Positions 1-8,959 are shown, numbered from the stretch's first letter. The stretch: DNA of 64,000 nucleotides from Streptomyces sp. DH-12 (GCF_002899455.1 NZ_PPFB01000001.1:682001-746000), one strand, 5' to 3'. Notes: a model not told the origin generated them from the sequence alone. Numbers and translations are program-made.

Positions 1-37
1 CGCCGGCCGCACGGCGGTCATCGGGCGCGGGGGCCCG

Positions 38-271
38 TCATCGGACGAGGTGGTCGAACTCACCGTCCTTCGCCCCCGCCAGGAAGGCGGCCAGCTCGGC
101 GGCGGTGTACACGAGGGCCGGGCCGTCGGGGTCGCGGGAGTTGCGCATCGCGACGTCGCCGCCGGACAGCGGCGCGACCTCGACGCAGTTGCCTTCCGCG
201 TTGCTGTGCCGGCTCTTTATCCAGCGGGCGTCCAACTGACTGGCCCGCACTCCGTTCCGCACTCCAGGCAC
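38..271 (-). CDS. DUF397 domain protein
   Basis: Small acidic protein of 77 aa with the DUF397 signature: W-x-KSRHSN-x-EGNCVEVA near residues 15-32, then RNSRDPDGPAL and a C-terminal AELAAFLAGAKDGEFD. The GTG at 271 is chosen because AAGGAG lies 6 nt before it. The frame is open further upstream, but that part is not family-like. DUF397 proteins usually sit beside a WhiJ-type helix-turn-helix regulator and an RsbW-like ATPase. The ATPase is divergent here (446), but no HTH gene lies upstream; one could lie left of the window. The biochemical role is unknown. Confidence 0.88.
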   Translation of the reverse strand: MPGVRNGVRASQLDARWIKSRHSNAEGNCVEVAPLSGGDVAMRNSRDPDGPALVYTAAELAAFLAGAKDGEFDHLVR

Positions 272-346
272 CGCTGTCTCCTTGCTGCTGATCTCGTCCC
301 GCCGCGCACGGCCGTCACCACGCTTGGCGAAAAACCTCGCGCAATT

Positions 347-366
347 TCCCGTGCAATTGCACGGGA
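347..366. promoter_or_regulatory. 20-bp perfect palindrome, putative operator
   Basis: The sequence TCCCGTGCAATTGCACGGGA is a perfect 20-bp palindrome in the divergent region between the DUF397 gene and the ATPase gene. Its right half covers the likely -35 hexamer of the ATPase promoter. A dimeric repressor binding here would block that promoter; which regulator binds is inference. Confidence 0.7.
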
Positions 367-386
367 GCGCTGACAGCGTGGATAAT
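357..386 (+). promoter_or_regulatory. HrdB-like promoter of the ATPase gene
   Basis: TTGCAC (357-362) and GATAAT (381-386) are separated by 18 bp, a close match to the vegetative -35/-10 consensus. The implied start near 392 gives a leader of about 54 nt before the GTG at 446. Confidence 0.6.
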
Positions 387-445
387 AGCCGCGGCGTCAA
401 CCCCTGTGGGAGCGCCCCGTCCTGGCGTCGCATCGAGGAGATGCC

Positions 446-997
446 GTGTCATCACCTGCGTATTTGACGTTCCGGTCGGCGGCCTCGGCCGTCTTACCGG
501 CCGGCGGCGCCGGTGCCGGGCCGTTCGGCCCGCTGCCGGCGGTGCCGCACGAGGACGGGCCCCCGCTGTCGACGGTGCCCGCCGCCGCCCCCCACGCGGC
601 GGTGAGCATCGCCTGCAGCGGGGAGGGCCTCGCGCGAGCGCGGTCCTTCATCCGCGACACCCTCGGGGACTGGTCGCTGCGGCAGTGCAGCGACGACGCC
701 ACCCTGGTGATGACCGAGCTGGCCGCCAACGCCGTCACCCACGCGGCGTCGCGCTGCCCGGGTGAGTCGGCCGTCCGGCTGGGGTTCCGTCTGGAGCCCG
801 CGCACCTGCTGCTCACCGTCTCCGACCCCGACGACCACCCGCCCGTGCGGCACTCCCCCGGCGGCGACGCCGTTCTGGAGGAGCACGGCCGGGGGCTCCG
901 CATCGTCGACGCCCTGTCCGAGGCGTGGGGCTGGTTCCCCGCCGTCCCGGCGGGCAAGACGGTGTGGGCCCGGTTGTCCACCCGTCCGTCCACCTGA
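446..997 (+). CDS. RsbW-like ATP-binding protein, TTA codon
   Basis: 183 aa. A flexible Ala/Pro-rich N-terminus (1-50) is followed by a GHKL/HATPase_c domain of anti-sigma-kinase type: N-box MTELAANAVTHAAS near 90-103 and G-box HGRGLRIVDALSEAWG near 147-162. Such proteins bind ATP and can phosphorylate anti-sigma antagonists or hold sigma factors. The GTG start is set by GAGGAG at 435-440. Codon 17 (494-496) is TTA, the only one noticed in any gene here, so translation should depend on the bldA tRNA. It is divergent from the DUF397 gene, as in abaA/whiJ-like loci. Confidence 0.88.
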   Translation: MSSPAYLTFRSAASAVLPAGGAGAGPFGPLPAVPHEDGPPLSTVPAAAPHAAVSIACSGEGLARARSFIRDTLGDWSLRQCSDDATLVMTELAANAVTHAASRCPGESAVRLGFRLEPAHLLLTVSDPDDHPPVRHSPGGDAVLEEHGRGLRIVDALSEAWGWFPAVPAGKTVWARLSTRPST

Positions 998-1026
998 CAC
1001 GACTGCCGCGGAAAGGCACCCACGCC

Positions 1027-1572
1027 ATGCGCAGCGCTTCTACGGAACAGCCGAGCAGCGAGCGCCCAGTGCGCCACACGTCCCCCACCAAAGTGGCACG
1101 GTCCACGCCCCTCATGGCCCTGTCCCAGGTGCCGTGGGCCGACATGCAGGACTCCACCGGATCGGCGGCCGCCATTCCCCTGCTGCTCAACGGCATCGCC
1201 TGGGGCGACGCCGACACGGCCCGGGCCGCCCTCGAGGATCTGCGGAAACGGATCTGCCAGTACGGCTTCGTCACGGAGCAGGCGACCGCCGCGACGGTCC
1301 CGTTCCTCTGGGAGCTGGCGCAGTTGCCGCACGTCACCGTCCGGGCGGGCATCATCCAGCTGCTGAGGGCCATCGCCGACGCCCGGCAGTGGGAGAGCAC
1401 GGCCGCCGCGTACCCCAAGCTGCTGAACCGCCGTGAGAACCCGGTGGTGTGGGAGCGGGCCGCGCGCCAGGCGGTGCGCGCCCGGCGCGGTGAGCTGAAC
1501 CGGCTGCTGGCCGAGCCGGACACGGAGATCGCGCGCGCCAGCACGGAACTGGCACGGGCGCTGGCCGACTGA
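1027..1572 (+). CDS. HEAT-like alpha-helical repeat protein
   Basis: 181 aa. The ATG at 1027 follows GGAAAGG. After a polar N-terminus of about 45 residues the protein is almost all amphipathic helix, with a repeated pattern of about 30-40 residues (AAIPLLLNGIAWGDADTA, ATVPFLWELAQLPHV, RAGIIQLLRAIAD), as in HEAT/ARM scaffolds. No catalytic motif is visible. It lies 29 bp after the ATPase gene and probably shares its transcript. A strong hairpin follows at 1603. A protein-interaction role is inferred from the fold only. Confidence 0.72.
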   Translation: MRSASTEQPSSERPVRHTSPTKVARSTPLMALSQVPWADMQDSTGSAAAIPLLLNGIAWGDADTARAALEDLRKRICQYGFVTEQATAATVPFLWELAQLPHVTVRAGIIQLLRAIADARQWESTAAAYPKLLNRRENPVVWERAARQAVRARRGELNRLLAEPDTEIARASTELARALAD

Positions 1573-2246
1573 ACCACCGGATCCGGCCGTTCCCGTACCG
1601 TCCCCGCGCCGACAGGGCGTGTCGGCGCGGGCTCCGAGCCCGGCGCCATGAGCCCGTCCTACGGGCCCGCACACTCCGGGACGCCCCCGCACGGGGCGGG
1701 CCCGGCCGAGAAGACGCGCGACTGTTCGGGGGACGGGTCGCGCGTCGGGGGGAGGGTCGCGCGCGGCCGAGGGGGAAGACCGCGCGCGACCCGCGTCCTT
1801 CCGCGGAGCACCCGTGCACGTCATGACGCACTGCGCGCCCCGCACACTCCGCGGTGCGGCTGCACGCCCTGCGCGCTCCCACGCCGATGCACACCTCGTG
1901 GTGCTCCCCGGCGTACCGGGGCGGCTCCCGTGGCTGCCGGAACGCGCCCATGGACCCCACATCCCGCGCGCCCCGCGCCTCCGTGCGCGCCCCGGCGCGC
2001 GCGGGAGCGCCGGGGCGTACTGGAGCGAACAGCGCGTTCACGTCGTCCGACAGACATACCGGCCCCTGCACCCGTCGATGCACGCGCCGTCCTCGGCCGC
2101 CCGAGGCGCGCGCCCCCGGCGGGAGAGGCCGGGCGGGCGTCCCGGGACGCGTCGGCCAGCCCCGCAGGCGGGGAGCGGCGCCCCTCCGAGCCCCGCGGCA
2201 GCGGCCTACCCTCGCCTCGATTCGCGTGGCAGTGTAGACATGGCAC
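1573..2246. other. Intergenic, terminator then no gene seen
   Basis: The 674-base gap starts with the 1603-1631 hairpin. The stretch from about 1690 to 1800 is rich in GCGCGCGAC/GTCGCGCG words. Open frames exist on both strands, but none has a convincing ribosome site, codon pattern or recognisable product. Confidence 0.55.
1603..1631 (+). terminator. Hairpin terminator after the HEAT-like gene
   Basis: CCCGCGCCGACA (1603-1614) and TGTCGGCGCGGG (1620-1631) form a perfect 12-bp stem with a GGGCG loop, 31 nt past the stop codon. There is no T-tract, which is common in Streptomyces. Confidence 0.75.
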
Positions 2247-4985
2247 ATGGTCCGACTCATGGGTCGATCCCGGACCCGGTCGCCCCAGCGGTCCGGTGCG
2301 GCGGCTTCGGTGCGGCGCCGGCGGCAGGAGAGCGGCCGCTCGGGGTGGCATCCGGTGGCGGGGCTGCGGTCGGTGGTGAGCGGGCGCAGCGTCGCCGGAC
2401 AGGTGTTCGTACTGCACCTGGTGATGGTGCTGCTTCTGGTCGTCGCCGCCGTGGTGGCCCTGGTGCTCCAGGTGCAGCGGGACAGCACGCAGGAGGCCCG
2501 CGGCCGCTCCCTCGCCGTCGCCGAGACCTTCGCCAACGCCCCCGGCACGGTCGAGGCGCTGAAGTCCCCCGACCCCACGGCCGTGCTCCAGCCGCGCGCC
2601 GAGGCCGCCCGCGAGCGGTCGCACGTCGACTTCGTCGTCGTCATGAACACCGACGGCATCCGCTACACGCACCCCCGACCGGACCGCATCGGGAAGCAGT
2701 TCGTCGGCACGATCGAGCCCGCGCTGGCCGGCGAGCCGGTCGTGGAGGAGATCGAGGGCACCATCGGACACCTCGTGCAGGCCGTGGTGCCGGTGGAGGA
2801 CCCGGACGGCGAGGTGGTCGGCCTGGTGTCGGCCGGCATCACCACGGAGAACGTCGGCGGGGTGACGGAGGCGCAGCTTCCGCTGGTACTGGGCGCGGCG
2901 CTCGCCGCGCTGGCCCTGGCGACCGGCGGCGCGGCCCTGATCAGCAGACGTCTGCTGCGCCAGACCCACGGCCTGGGCCCGCACGAGATGACCCGGATGT
3001 ACGAACACCACGACGCCGTGCTGCACGCGGTGCGCGAGGGTGTGATGATCCTCGACGACGACGGCACGCTGCTGCTCGCCAACGACGAGGCACGCCGTCT
3101 GTTCAGCCTCCCCGAGGACGCCGAGGGCCGGCACGTCCGGGACCTGGGACTGGATCCGGCCACGACGGAGCTGCTGTCCTCGGGCCGGGTCGCCACGGAC
3201 GAGGTGCTTCCGGTGGGTGACCGGCTGCTCGCGGTCAACCAGCGTCCCACCGACCCGGCGGGCCGCCACCGCGGCAGCGTCACCACCGTCCGCGACTCCA
3301 CCGAGCTGCGGGCGCTGTCCGGCCGGGCGGAGGAGTCCCGCGAGCGGCTGAACATGCTCTACGACGCGGGCGTGGGCATCGGCACGAGCCTGGACGTGGC
3401 GCGGACCGCACAGGAGCTGTCGGACCTGGCCGTGCCCCGGTTCGCCGACTTCGTCACCGTGGACCTGTTCGAGTCGGTGCTGGGGGGCGGCCACCCCGAC
3501 GCGGCCGCCGCGCTGCGCCGCACCGCCCGGACCGGTGTCGCCGACGACGCCCCGCTGTACCCGAGGGAACAGCAGATCCGCTTCGTCGAGTCGTCCCCGC
3601 AGGGCCGCAGCCTGACGACCGGCCGGGCGGTGCTGGAGCCGCGGCTCGACGAGGCGCCGGGCTGGCATGCCCAGGACGAGGAGCGCTCCGCGCAGGTGGT
3701 GGGGTACGGCATCCACTCGCTGATCACGGTGCCGCTGCGGGCCGGCTCGCTGGTCCTGGGCGTGGTCAGCTTCTGGCGTTCGCGCAAGCCGGAGCCGTTC
3801 GACGACGACGAGCTGGCGCTGGCGGAGGAGCTGGTCGCGCGGGCCGCGGTGTCCATCGACAACGCCCGCCGCTACACCCGCGAGCACAGCATGGCGGTGA
3901 CGCTGCAGCGCAGTCTGCTGCCGCGCACGCTGCCCGAGCAGAACGCGCTCGAGATCGCCTACCGCTATCTGCCCGCGCAGGCCGGGGTGGGCGGCGACTG
4001 GTTCGACGTGCTGCCGCTGTCCGGCGCCCGGGTGGCGCTGGTGGTCGGCGACGTCGTCGGGCACGGGCTGCACGCGGCGGCCACCATGGGCCGGCTGCGC
4101 ACGGCGGTGCACAACTTCTCCGCGCTCGACCTGCCGCCCGGCGAGCTGCTCGCGCTGCTGGACGAACTGGTCGGCCGGATCGACCAGGACGAGGCGCAGG
4201 ACGAGCACGTCGCCCCGGTCATCGGCGCGACCTGCCTGTACGCCGTGTACGACCCGGTGGCGCGGCGCTGCACCGTGGCACGCGCGGGCCATCCGCCGCC
4301 GGCGCTGGTCCGGCCGGACGGGCACGTGGAGTTCCCGGACGTGCCCGCCGGTCCCCCGCTGGGCCTGGGCGGCCTGCCGTTCGAGTCGGCCGAGCTGGAC
4401 CTGCCGGAGGGCAGCAGGCTGGTGCTGTACACCGACGGACTGGTCGAGGACCGCGAGCACGACATCGACGTCGGTCTGGAGCGGCTGCGGGAGGCGCTGG
4501 CGGGCGCCGGGGACTCCCCGGAGGAGACGTGCCGGGCGGTGGTGGAGGCCCGGCGTCCCGCGAAGGCGGCCGACGACATCGCGCTGATCGTGGCGCGGAC
4601 CCGGGCGCTGCCCGCCGGGCGGATCGCTCAGTGGCCGGTGCCGTCGGATCCGGCGGCCGTGGGCGAGGTGCGGGCGGCGGTGACCCGGAAGCTGGCCGAG
4701 TGGGGGCTGGAGGAGCTGACGTTCGGCACGGAGCTGATCCTCAGCGAGCTGGTCACCAACGCGATGCGGCACGGCGCCGCGCCCATCCAGGTACGGATGC
4801 TGTACGAGCGTCACCTGATCTGCGAGGTCTACGACAGCAGCAGCACCGCCCCGCACCTGCGGTACGCGACCATGACGGACGAGGGCGGGCGCGGACTGTT
4901 CCTGGTCGCGCAGCTCGCCGAGCGCTGGGGCACGCGCTATCTGCCCGCCGGGAAGGTGATCTGGGCGGAGCAGAACCTGCCCTGA
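2247..4985 (+). CDS. Membrane sensor PP2C (SpoIIE-type) phosphatase with HATPase
   Basis: 912 aa, multidomain. Basic N-terminus (1-50); TM1 about 53-76; extracytoplasmic single-Cache-like sensor about 80-205; TM2 about 212-233; PAS about 254-355; GAF about 370-545; SpoIIE/PP2C phosphatase about 550-780 with GDWFD (583-587), GDVVGHG (601-607) and a late ADDIALIV; C-terminal HATPase_c with ELVTNAMRHG and GGRGLFLV. PP2C enzymes of this class dephosphorylate STAS anti-anti-sigma factors; the ATPase may be the opposing kinase on the same chain. The ligand and partner sigma factor are unknown. ATG 2247 is used; ATG 2259 is an alternative. Confidence 0.92.
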   Translation: MVRLMGRSRTRSPQRSGAAASVRRRRQESGRSGWHPVAGLRSVVSGRSVAGQVFVLHLVMVLLLVVAAVVALVLQVQRDSTQEARGRSLAVAETFANAPGTVEALKSPDPTAVLQPRAEAARERSHVDFVVVMNTDGIRYTHPRPDRIGKQFVGTIEPALAGEPVVEEIEGTIGHLVQAVVPVEDPDGEVVGLVSAGITTENVGGVTEAQLPLVLGAALAALALATGGAALISRRLLRQTHGLGPHEMTRMYEHHDAVLHAVREGVMILDDDGTLLLANDEARRLFSLPEDAEGRHVRDLGLDPATTELLSSGRVATDEVLPVGDRLLAVNQRPTDPAGRHRGSVTTVRDSTELRALSGRAEESRERLNMLYDAGVGIGTSLDVARTAQELSDLAVPRFADFVTVDLFESVLGGGHPDAAAALRRTARTGVADDAPLYPREQQIRFVESSPQGRSLTTGRAVLEPRLDEAPGWHAQDEERSAQVVGYGIHSLITVPLRAGSLVLGVVSFWRSRKPEPFDDDELALAEELVARAAVSIDNARRYTREHSMAVTLQRSLLPRTLPEQNALEIAYRYLPAQAGVGGDWFDVLPLSGARVALVVGDVVGHGLHAAATMGRLRTAVHNFSALDLPPGELLALLDELVGRIDQDEAQDEHVAPVIGATCLYAVYDPVARRCTVARAGHPPPALVRPDGHVEFPDVPAGPPLGLGGLPFESAELDLPEGSRLVLYTDGLVEDREHDIDVGLERLREALAGAGDSPEETCRAVVEARRPAKAADDIALIVARTRALPAGRIAQWPVPSDPAAVGEVRAAVTRKLAEWGLEELTFGTELILSELVTNAMRHGAAPIQVRMLYERHLICEVYDSSSTAPHLRYATMTDEGGRGLFLVAQLAERWGTRYLPAGKVIWAEQNLP

Positions 4986-5077
4986 GGGCTCCGTGAGGAC
5001 CCTGGCGTCGGCCCCATAAGATCACCTGGGGACAAGGCATAAGACCGGCTTATGAGCCCATAGACCGGACCCGCGTA

Positions 5078-5096
5078 CCAGGTAAGGCAAGCCTCA
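5078..5096. promoter_or_regulatory. Putative iron box (DmdR/IdeR-type)
   Basis: The 19-mer CCAGGTAAGGCAAGCCTCA matches 13 of 19 positions of the actinobacterial iron-box consensus TTAGGTTAGGCTAACCTAA, as remembered. It lies 51 bp before the start of the ferredoxin reductase. A second inverted repeat, AAGCCT-N6-AGGCTT (5089-5106), overlaps its right half. This suggests iron-dependent repression of the downstream gene. Confidence 0.5.
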
Positions 5097-5146
5097 GTTT
5101 AGGCTTTCCCACGAGACGCTTGTCATCGCTCGAAGGGAACCTGACC

Positions 5147-6511
5147 ATGCCCCGCCCCCTGCGGGTAGCCATCGTCGGATCCGGCCCCGCCGGGATCTAC
5201 GCCGCCGACGCCCTGCTCAAGTCCGACGTGGCCGCCGATCCCGGTGTGTCCATCGACATCTTCGAGCGGATGCCGGCGCCGTTCGGACTGATCCGTTACG
5301 GCGTCGCCCCCGACCACCCGCGGATCAAGGGCATCATCACCGCCCTGCACCAGGTGCTCGACAAGCCGCAGATCCGCCTGTTCGGCAACGTGGACTACGG
5401 CACCGACGTCCACCTCGACGACCTCCGCGCCTTCTACGACGGTGTGATCTTCGCCACCGGCGCCATGGCCGACCGCGCGCTGCCGATCCCGGGCATCGAC
5501 CTGGACGGGTCCTACGGCGCCGCGGACTTCGTGTCCTGGTACGACGGCCACCCGGACGTGCCCCGCACCTGGCCGCTGGAGGCGGAGAAGGTCGCGGTGC
5601 TCGGCGTCGGCAACGTCGCCCTGGACGTGGCGCGCATCCTCGCCAAGACGGCCGACGAGCTGCTGCCCACCGAGATCCCGCCGAACGTCTACGAGGGCCT
5701 GAAGGCCAACAGGGCGATGGAGATCCACGTCTTCGGCCGCCGCGGCCCGGCGCAGGCGAAATTCAGCCCGATGGAGCTGCGGGAGCTGGACCACTCCCCC
5801 AGCATCGAGGTGATCGTCGACCCCGAGGACATCGACTACGACGACGGCTCGATCGCCACCCGGCGCGGCAACAAGCAGGCCGACATGGTCGCCAAGACCC
5901 TGGAGAACTGGGCGATCCGCGACGTCGGCGACCGTCCGCACAAGCTGTACCTGCACTTCTTCGAGTCGCCCACCGAGATCCTCGGCGAGGACGGCAAGGT
6001 CGTGGGCCTGCGCACCGAGCGCACCGCCCTCGACGGCACCGGCAACGTCAAGGGCACCGGCGAGTTCAAGGACTGGGACGTCACCGCGGTGTACCGCGCG
6101 GTCGGCTACCTGTCCGACAAGCTGCCCAAGCTGCCCTGGGACATCGAGTCCGGCACCGTGCCCGACGAGGGCGGCCGGGTCATCCAGGAGACCGGCGAGC
6201 ACCTGGCGTCGACGTACGTCACCGGCTGGATCCGGCGCGGTCCGGTGGGCCTGATCGGGCACACCAAGGGCGACGCCAACGAGACCGTGGCCAACCTGCT
6301 GGACGACTACGCCCACGGGCGGCTCGGCACGCCCGGCTCCCCGGACCCCGAGGCGGTGGACGCGTTCCTCGCCGAGCGCGGCGTCCGTTACACCACCTGG
6401 GACGGCTGGTACCGCCTGGACGCGGCGGAGAAGGCGCTGGGCGAGCCGCAGGGCCGTGAGCGCGTGAAGATCGTCGAGCGTGAGGACATGCTCCGCGAGA
6501 GCGGCGCCTGA
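5147..6511 (+). CDS. FprA-type ferredoxin/adrenodoxin-NADP+ reductase
   Basis: 454 aa FAD/NAD(P)H flavoprotein of the adrenodoxin-reductase family, moving electrons between NADPH and ferredoxin. FAD-binding AIVGSGPAGIYAADAL (8-23); family signature APFGLIRYGVAPDHPRIK; NADP-binding GVGNVALDVAR; FGRRGPAQAKFSP; C-terminal GWIRRGPVGLIGHTKGDA. Length is normal for FprA. ATG 5147 is preferred over an in-frame TTG at 5120 because GAAGGGA (5132-5138) sits 8 nt before it. It probably feeds cytochromes P450 or other ferredoxin enzymes; no ferredoxin gene is adjacent. Iron control is suggested by the upstream box. Confidence 0.93.
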   Translation: MPRPLRVAIVGSGPAGIYAADALLKSDVAADPGVSIDIFERMPAPFGLIRYGVAPDHPRIKGIITALHQVLDKPQIRLFGNVDYGTDVHLDDLRAFYDGVIFATGAMADRALPIPGIDLDGSYGAADFVSWYDGHPDVPRTWPLEAEKVAVLGVGNVALDVARILAKTADELLPTEIPPNVYEGLKANRAMEIHVFGRRGPAQAKFSPMELRELDHSPSIEVIVDPEDIDYDDGSIATRRGNKQADMVAKTLENWAIRDVGDRPHKLYLHFFESPTEILGEDGKVVGLRTERTALDGTGNVKGTGEFKDWDVTAVYRAVGYLSDKLPKLPWDIESGTVPDEGGRVIQETGEHLASTYVTGWIRRGPVGLIGHTKGDANETVANLLDDYAHGRLGTPGSPDPEAVDAFLAERGVRYTTWDGWYRLDAAEKALGEPQGRERVKIVEREDMLRESGA

Positions 6512-6547
6512 CACCCCCGGGCCCCGGGCCGGGGCCCGTCCGCCGGG

Positions 6548-6576
6548 CGCCCGGCCGGTTCCGCGCCGGCCGGGCG
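6548..6576. terminator. Bidirectional hairpin terminator
   Basis: CGCCCGGCCGG (6548-6558) pairs perfectly with CCGGCCGGGCG (6566-6576) around a 7-nt loop. It lies between the convergent FprA-type and GH65 genes, with another GC-rich stem just before it. Confidence 0.75.
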
Positions 6577-6586
6577 TCCGGCGTCG

Positions 6587-8959
6587 TCATTCCGGCAGGG
6601 CCAGCCGGGCCGTCTCGCCCGGGTCCACGCGGACCGCGCGGTGTCCGGGCAGGTGCACCTCGATCGGGGAGTGGCCGGCGGCGGGCACGGTGATCTCCAG
6701 CAGCCTGCTCTCCAGCCGCAGCCGCACGCCCCAGTGTCCGTGGTAGCGGACGGTGAAGCCGTAGGAGGACAGCTCCGGCAGGGGCACGGGGTCGAGCCAC
6801 AGGGCTCCGCCGCGCGTCTCCAGGCCGGTCAGGCCGCGTTGCACCAGGTCGAGGGTGCCGGCCATGGCGCCGAGGTGGATGCCCTCGCCCGTGGTGCCGC
6901 CCTGGATGTCGGCGATGTCGGACTGAAGGGCCTCCTGGCAGAACTTCCAGGCGTCCGCGCGGCGCGCCCGGGCCAGGATCCAGCCGTGCACCAGGCCGCT
7001 GAGGGTGGAGCCGTGGCTGGTGCGGTGCAGGTAGTGATCCACCGTGCGCCGCCAGGTCCGCTCGTCCAGGCTCAGTCCCAGCCGCCGGAAGACGCCCTGC
7101 AGTTCGGCGGGCGAGAACAGGTAGCCGAGCATGAGGACGTCCGCCTGCTTGGACGCCTGGTAGCGGTTGACGGTGTCGCCCTCGGCCTCCAGGATCCGGT
7201 CCAGCCGCCGGATGTCGCCGTACCGGCGCCGGTAGCCCCGCCAGTCCAGCTCGGCGAGTTCGCCGTACCCCTCGAACTGGCTGATGACGCCGTCGTGGAA
7301 GGGGACGTGCAGGGTGCGCGAGACATGGTCCCAGTGGTCGAGTTCGGCCTCGTCGAGGCCGGTGCGCTCGGCCAGCTCGCGGCGGCGCGGGTCGGGCAGG
7401 TGGCGCAGCACCTCCACGGTGCGGGCGAGCACCCAGGCGGCCGTGACGTTGGTGTACGCGTTGTCGTCGAGTCCGGGCTCGGGGGCGTCCGGGTAGCCTT
7501 CGTGGTACTCGTCGGGCCCCACCACGCCCTTGATGCGGAACCGGCCCAGCCGGTCGTCGAAGGCGGCGGAGCCGGCCCAGAAGCGGGAGATCTGCAGCAG
7601 CATCTCCGCGCCCTTGGTGTGCAGGAACTCCTCGTCGCCCGCGGCCTCGCAGTACTGCCACACGTTGTACGCGATCGCCGAGCCGACGTGGTGCTGCAGG
7701 TGCGAGTGGTCGGGCAGCCAGCGGCCCGAGCGCGGGTTGAGGTGCAGCTGCTGGGTCTCCTCACGGCCGTCGCTGCCGCTCTGCCACGGGTACATCGCGC
7801 CCCGCAGCCCGGCGTCGTGGGCGGCCGTGCGGGCGCGCTCGAGGCGCCGGTGGCGGTAGTGCAGCAGCGCCCGGGAGACCTCCGGGAAGTGCAGGTTCAG
7901 GTACGGCAGGACGAACAGCTCGTCCCAGAAGATGTGCCCCCGGTACGCCTCTCCGTGCAGGCCCCGGGCCGGGACCCCCACGTCCAGGTCGGCGGTGTGC
8001 GGGGAGAGGGTCTGCAGGACGTGGAAGAGGTGCAGCCGCAGGATGCGCCCCGCCTCGTCGGGCACGTCCGGTTCCGCCCGGCGCCAGAGCTGCTGCCAGG
8101 CCGTCAGATGGGGCGCCAGCAGCTCGTCGAAACCGGCGGCCCGGTGCACCCGGTCGACGGCGGCGTGCAGCGGGTCGCTGATGGCGGGGTCGCGGGAGGT
8201 GTGCAGGGCGACGACCTTGTCGACGGTGAGGGTCCGGCCCGCCGCCAGCTCCAGCCGGGTCGCCTGCACCGCGCGCGGCCGGTCGTGCCGGACGATGACG
8301 GACGCGGGCGAGGTCAGCCGGGAGGCGAGGGCGACGCGGATGTCGGAGGTCCGGGTGCGGCAGCGCAGCCAGACGGTGTCGCCGCGCGAGCTGCCGGTGA
8401 GCACATGGGTGAGGTGGCGGCCGTCCAGGTCGGCGTAGCGTGCCACCCCGGCGTTGGTGACGCCCCCGTCGAGTGCCGCCTCGACCTCCAGCGGCCCGGA
8501 GAACCCCTCGGCGGTGAACTCGGTGCGCAGGCCCGCGAGGTGCGGGTCGGCCATGTGGACGAACCGCAGTTGCCGCACCAGGAGCGCGCCCCCGGATCCG
8601 AGCCCGTACCGGGTCCGGCGCTCCATCAGCCCGGAGGACAGGTGCAGCGTGACGGCGTGCTCCAGGACGGTCCCGGTGTCGGGGGTCAGCCAGTCGTCGC
8701 CGGGCAGCCGGAACCGCAGCGGCAGCCAGTCGGGCAGGTTGACGACGTCCTCGTTCTCCACCTGCCGGCCGCCGACCGCGGAGACGAGCCGGTTGTAGAC
8801 GCCGGCCGCGTAGGTGCCCGGGTAGTGCACCCCGTCGGCGGTGCACTCCGCCAGCGCGCCACGGGTGGCGAAGTAGCCGTTGCCGAGGGTGCACAGTGAT
8901 TCGCGCAGACGCTCGTCGGCGGGGTCGTAGCCTTCGTACTGCCAGGTCCAGCCCGTCAC
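6587..8959 (-). CDS. Glycoside hydrolase family 65 protein
   Basis: 790 aa. GH65 covers maltose, trehalose and kojibiose phosphorylases and acid trehalases acting on alpha-glucobioses. N-terminal beta-sandwich (about 1-270), then an (alpha/alpha)6 barrel with GHIFWDELFVLPY (341-353), GPDEYHEG (481-488; Glu484 is the expected catalytic acid), SKQADVLML, and a C-terminal beta domain. GTG 8959 is selected by GGGAGGAG 7 nt upstream; the longer open frame adds 60 unlikely residues. It stands alone, without a beta-phosphoglucomutase neighbour, so phosphorylase versus hydrolase cannot be decided. A paralogue is at 29616. Confidence 0.9.
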   Translation of the reverse strand: MTGWTWQYEGYDPADERLRESLCTLGNGYFATRGALAECTADGVHYPGTYAAGVYNRLVSAVGGRQVENEDVVNLPDWLPLRFRLPGDDWLTPDTGTVLEHAVTLHLSSGLMERRTRYGLGSGGALLVRQLRFVHMADPHLAGLRTEFTAEGFSGPLEVEAALDGGVTNAGVARYADLDGRHLTHVLTGSSRGDTVWLRCRTRTSDIRVALASRLTSPASVIVRHDRPRAVQATRLELAAGRTLTVDKVVALHTSRDPAISDPLHAAVDRVHRAAGFDELLAPHLTAWQQLWRRAEPDVPDEAGRILRLHLFHVLQTLSPHTADLDVGVPARGLHGEAYRGHIFWDELFVLPYLNLHFPEVSRALLHYRHRRLERARTAAHDAGLRGAMYPWQSGSDGREETQQLHLNPRSGRWLPDHSHLQHHVGSAIAYNVWQYCEAAGDEEFLHTKGAEMLLQISRFWAGSAAFDDRLGRFRIKGVVGPDEYHEGYPDAPEPGLDDNAYTNVTAAWVLARTVEVLRHLPDPRRRELAERTGLDEAELDHWDHVSRTLHVPFHDGVISQFEGYGELAELDWRGYRRRYGDIRRLDRILEAEGDTVNRYQASKQADVLMLGYLFSPAELQGVFRRLGLSLDERTWRRTVDHYLHRTSHGSTLSGLVHGWILARARRADAWKFCQEALQSDIADIQGGTTGEGIHLGAMAGTLDLVQRGLTGLETRGGALWLDPVPLPELSSYGFTVRYHGHWGVRLRLESRLLEITVPAAGHSPIEVHLPGHRAVRVDPGETARLALPE

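Noticed and set aside
1821..4856. A 1011-codon open frame opposite the SpoIIE-type gene
   Set aside because: It mirrors the real gene, has no domain, is rich in His/Arg/Gln, and arises from high-GC codon usage.
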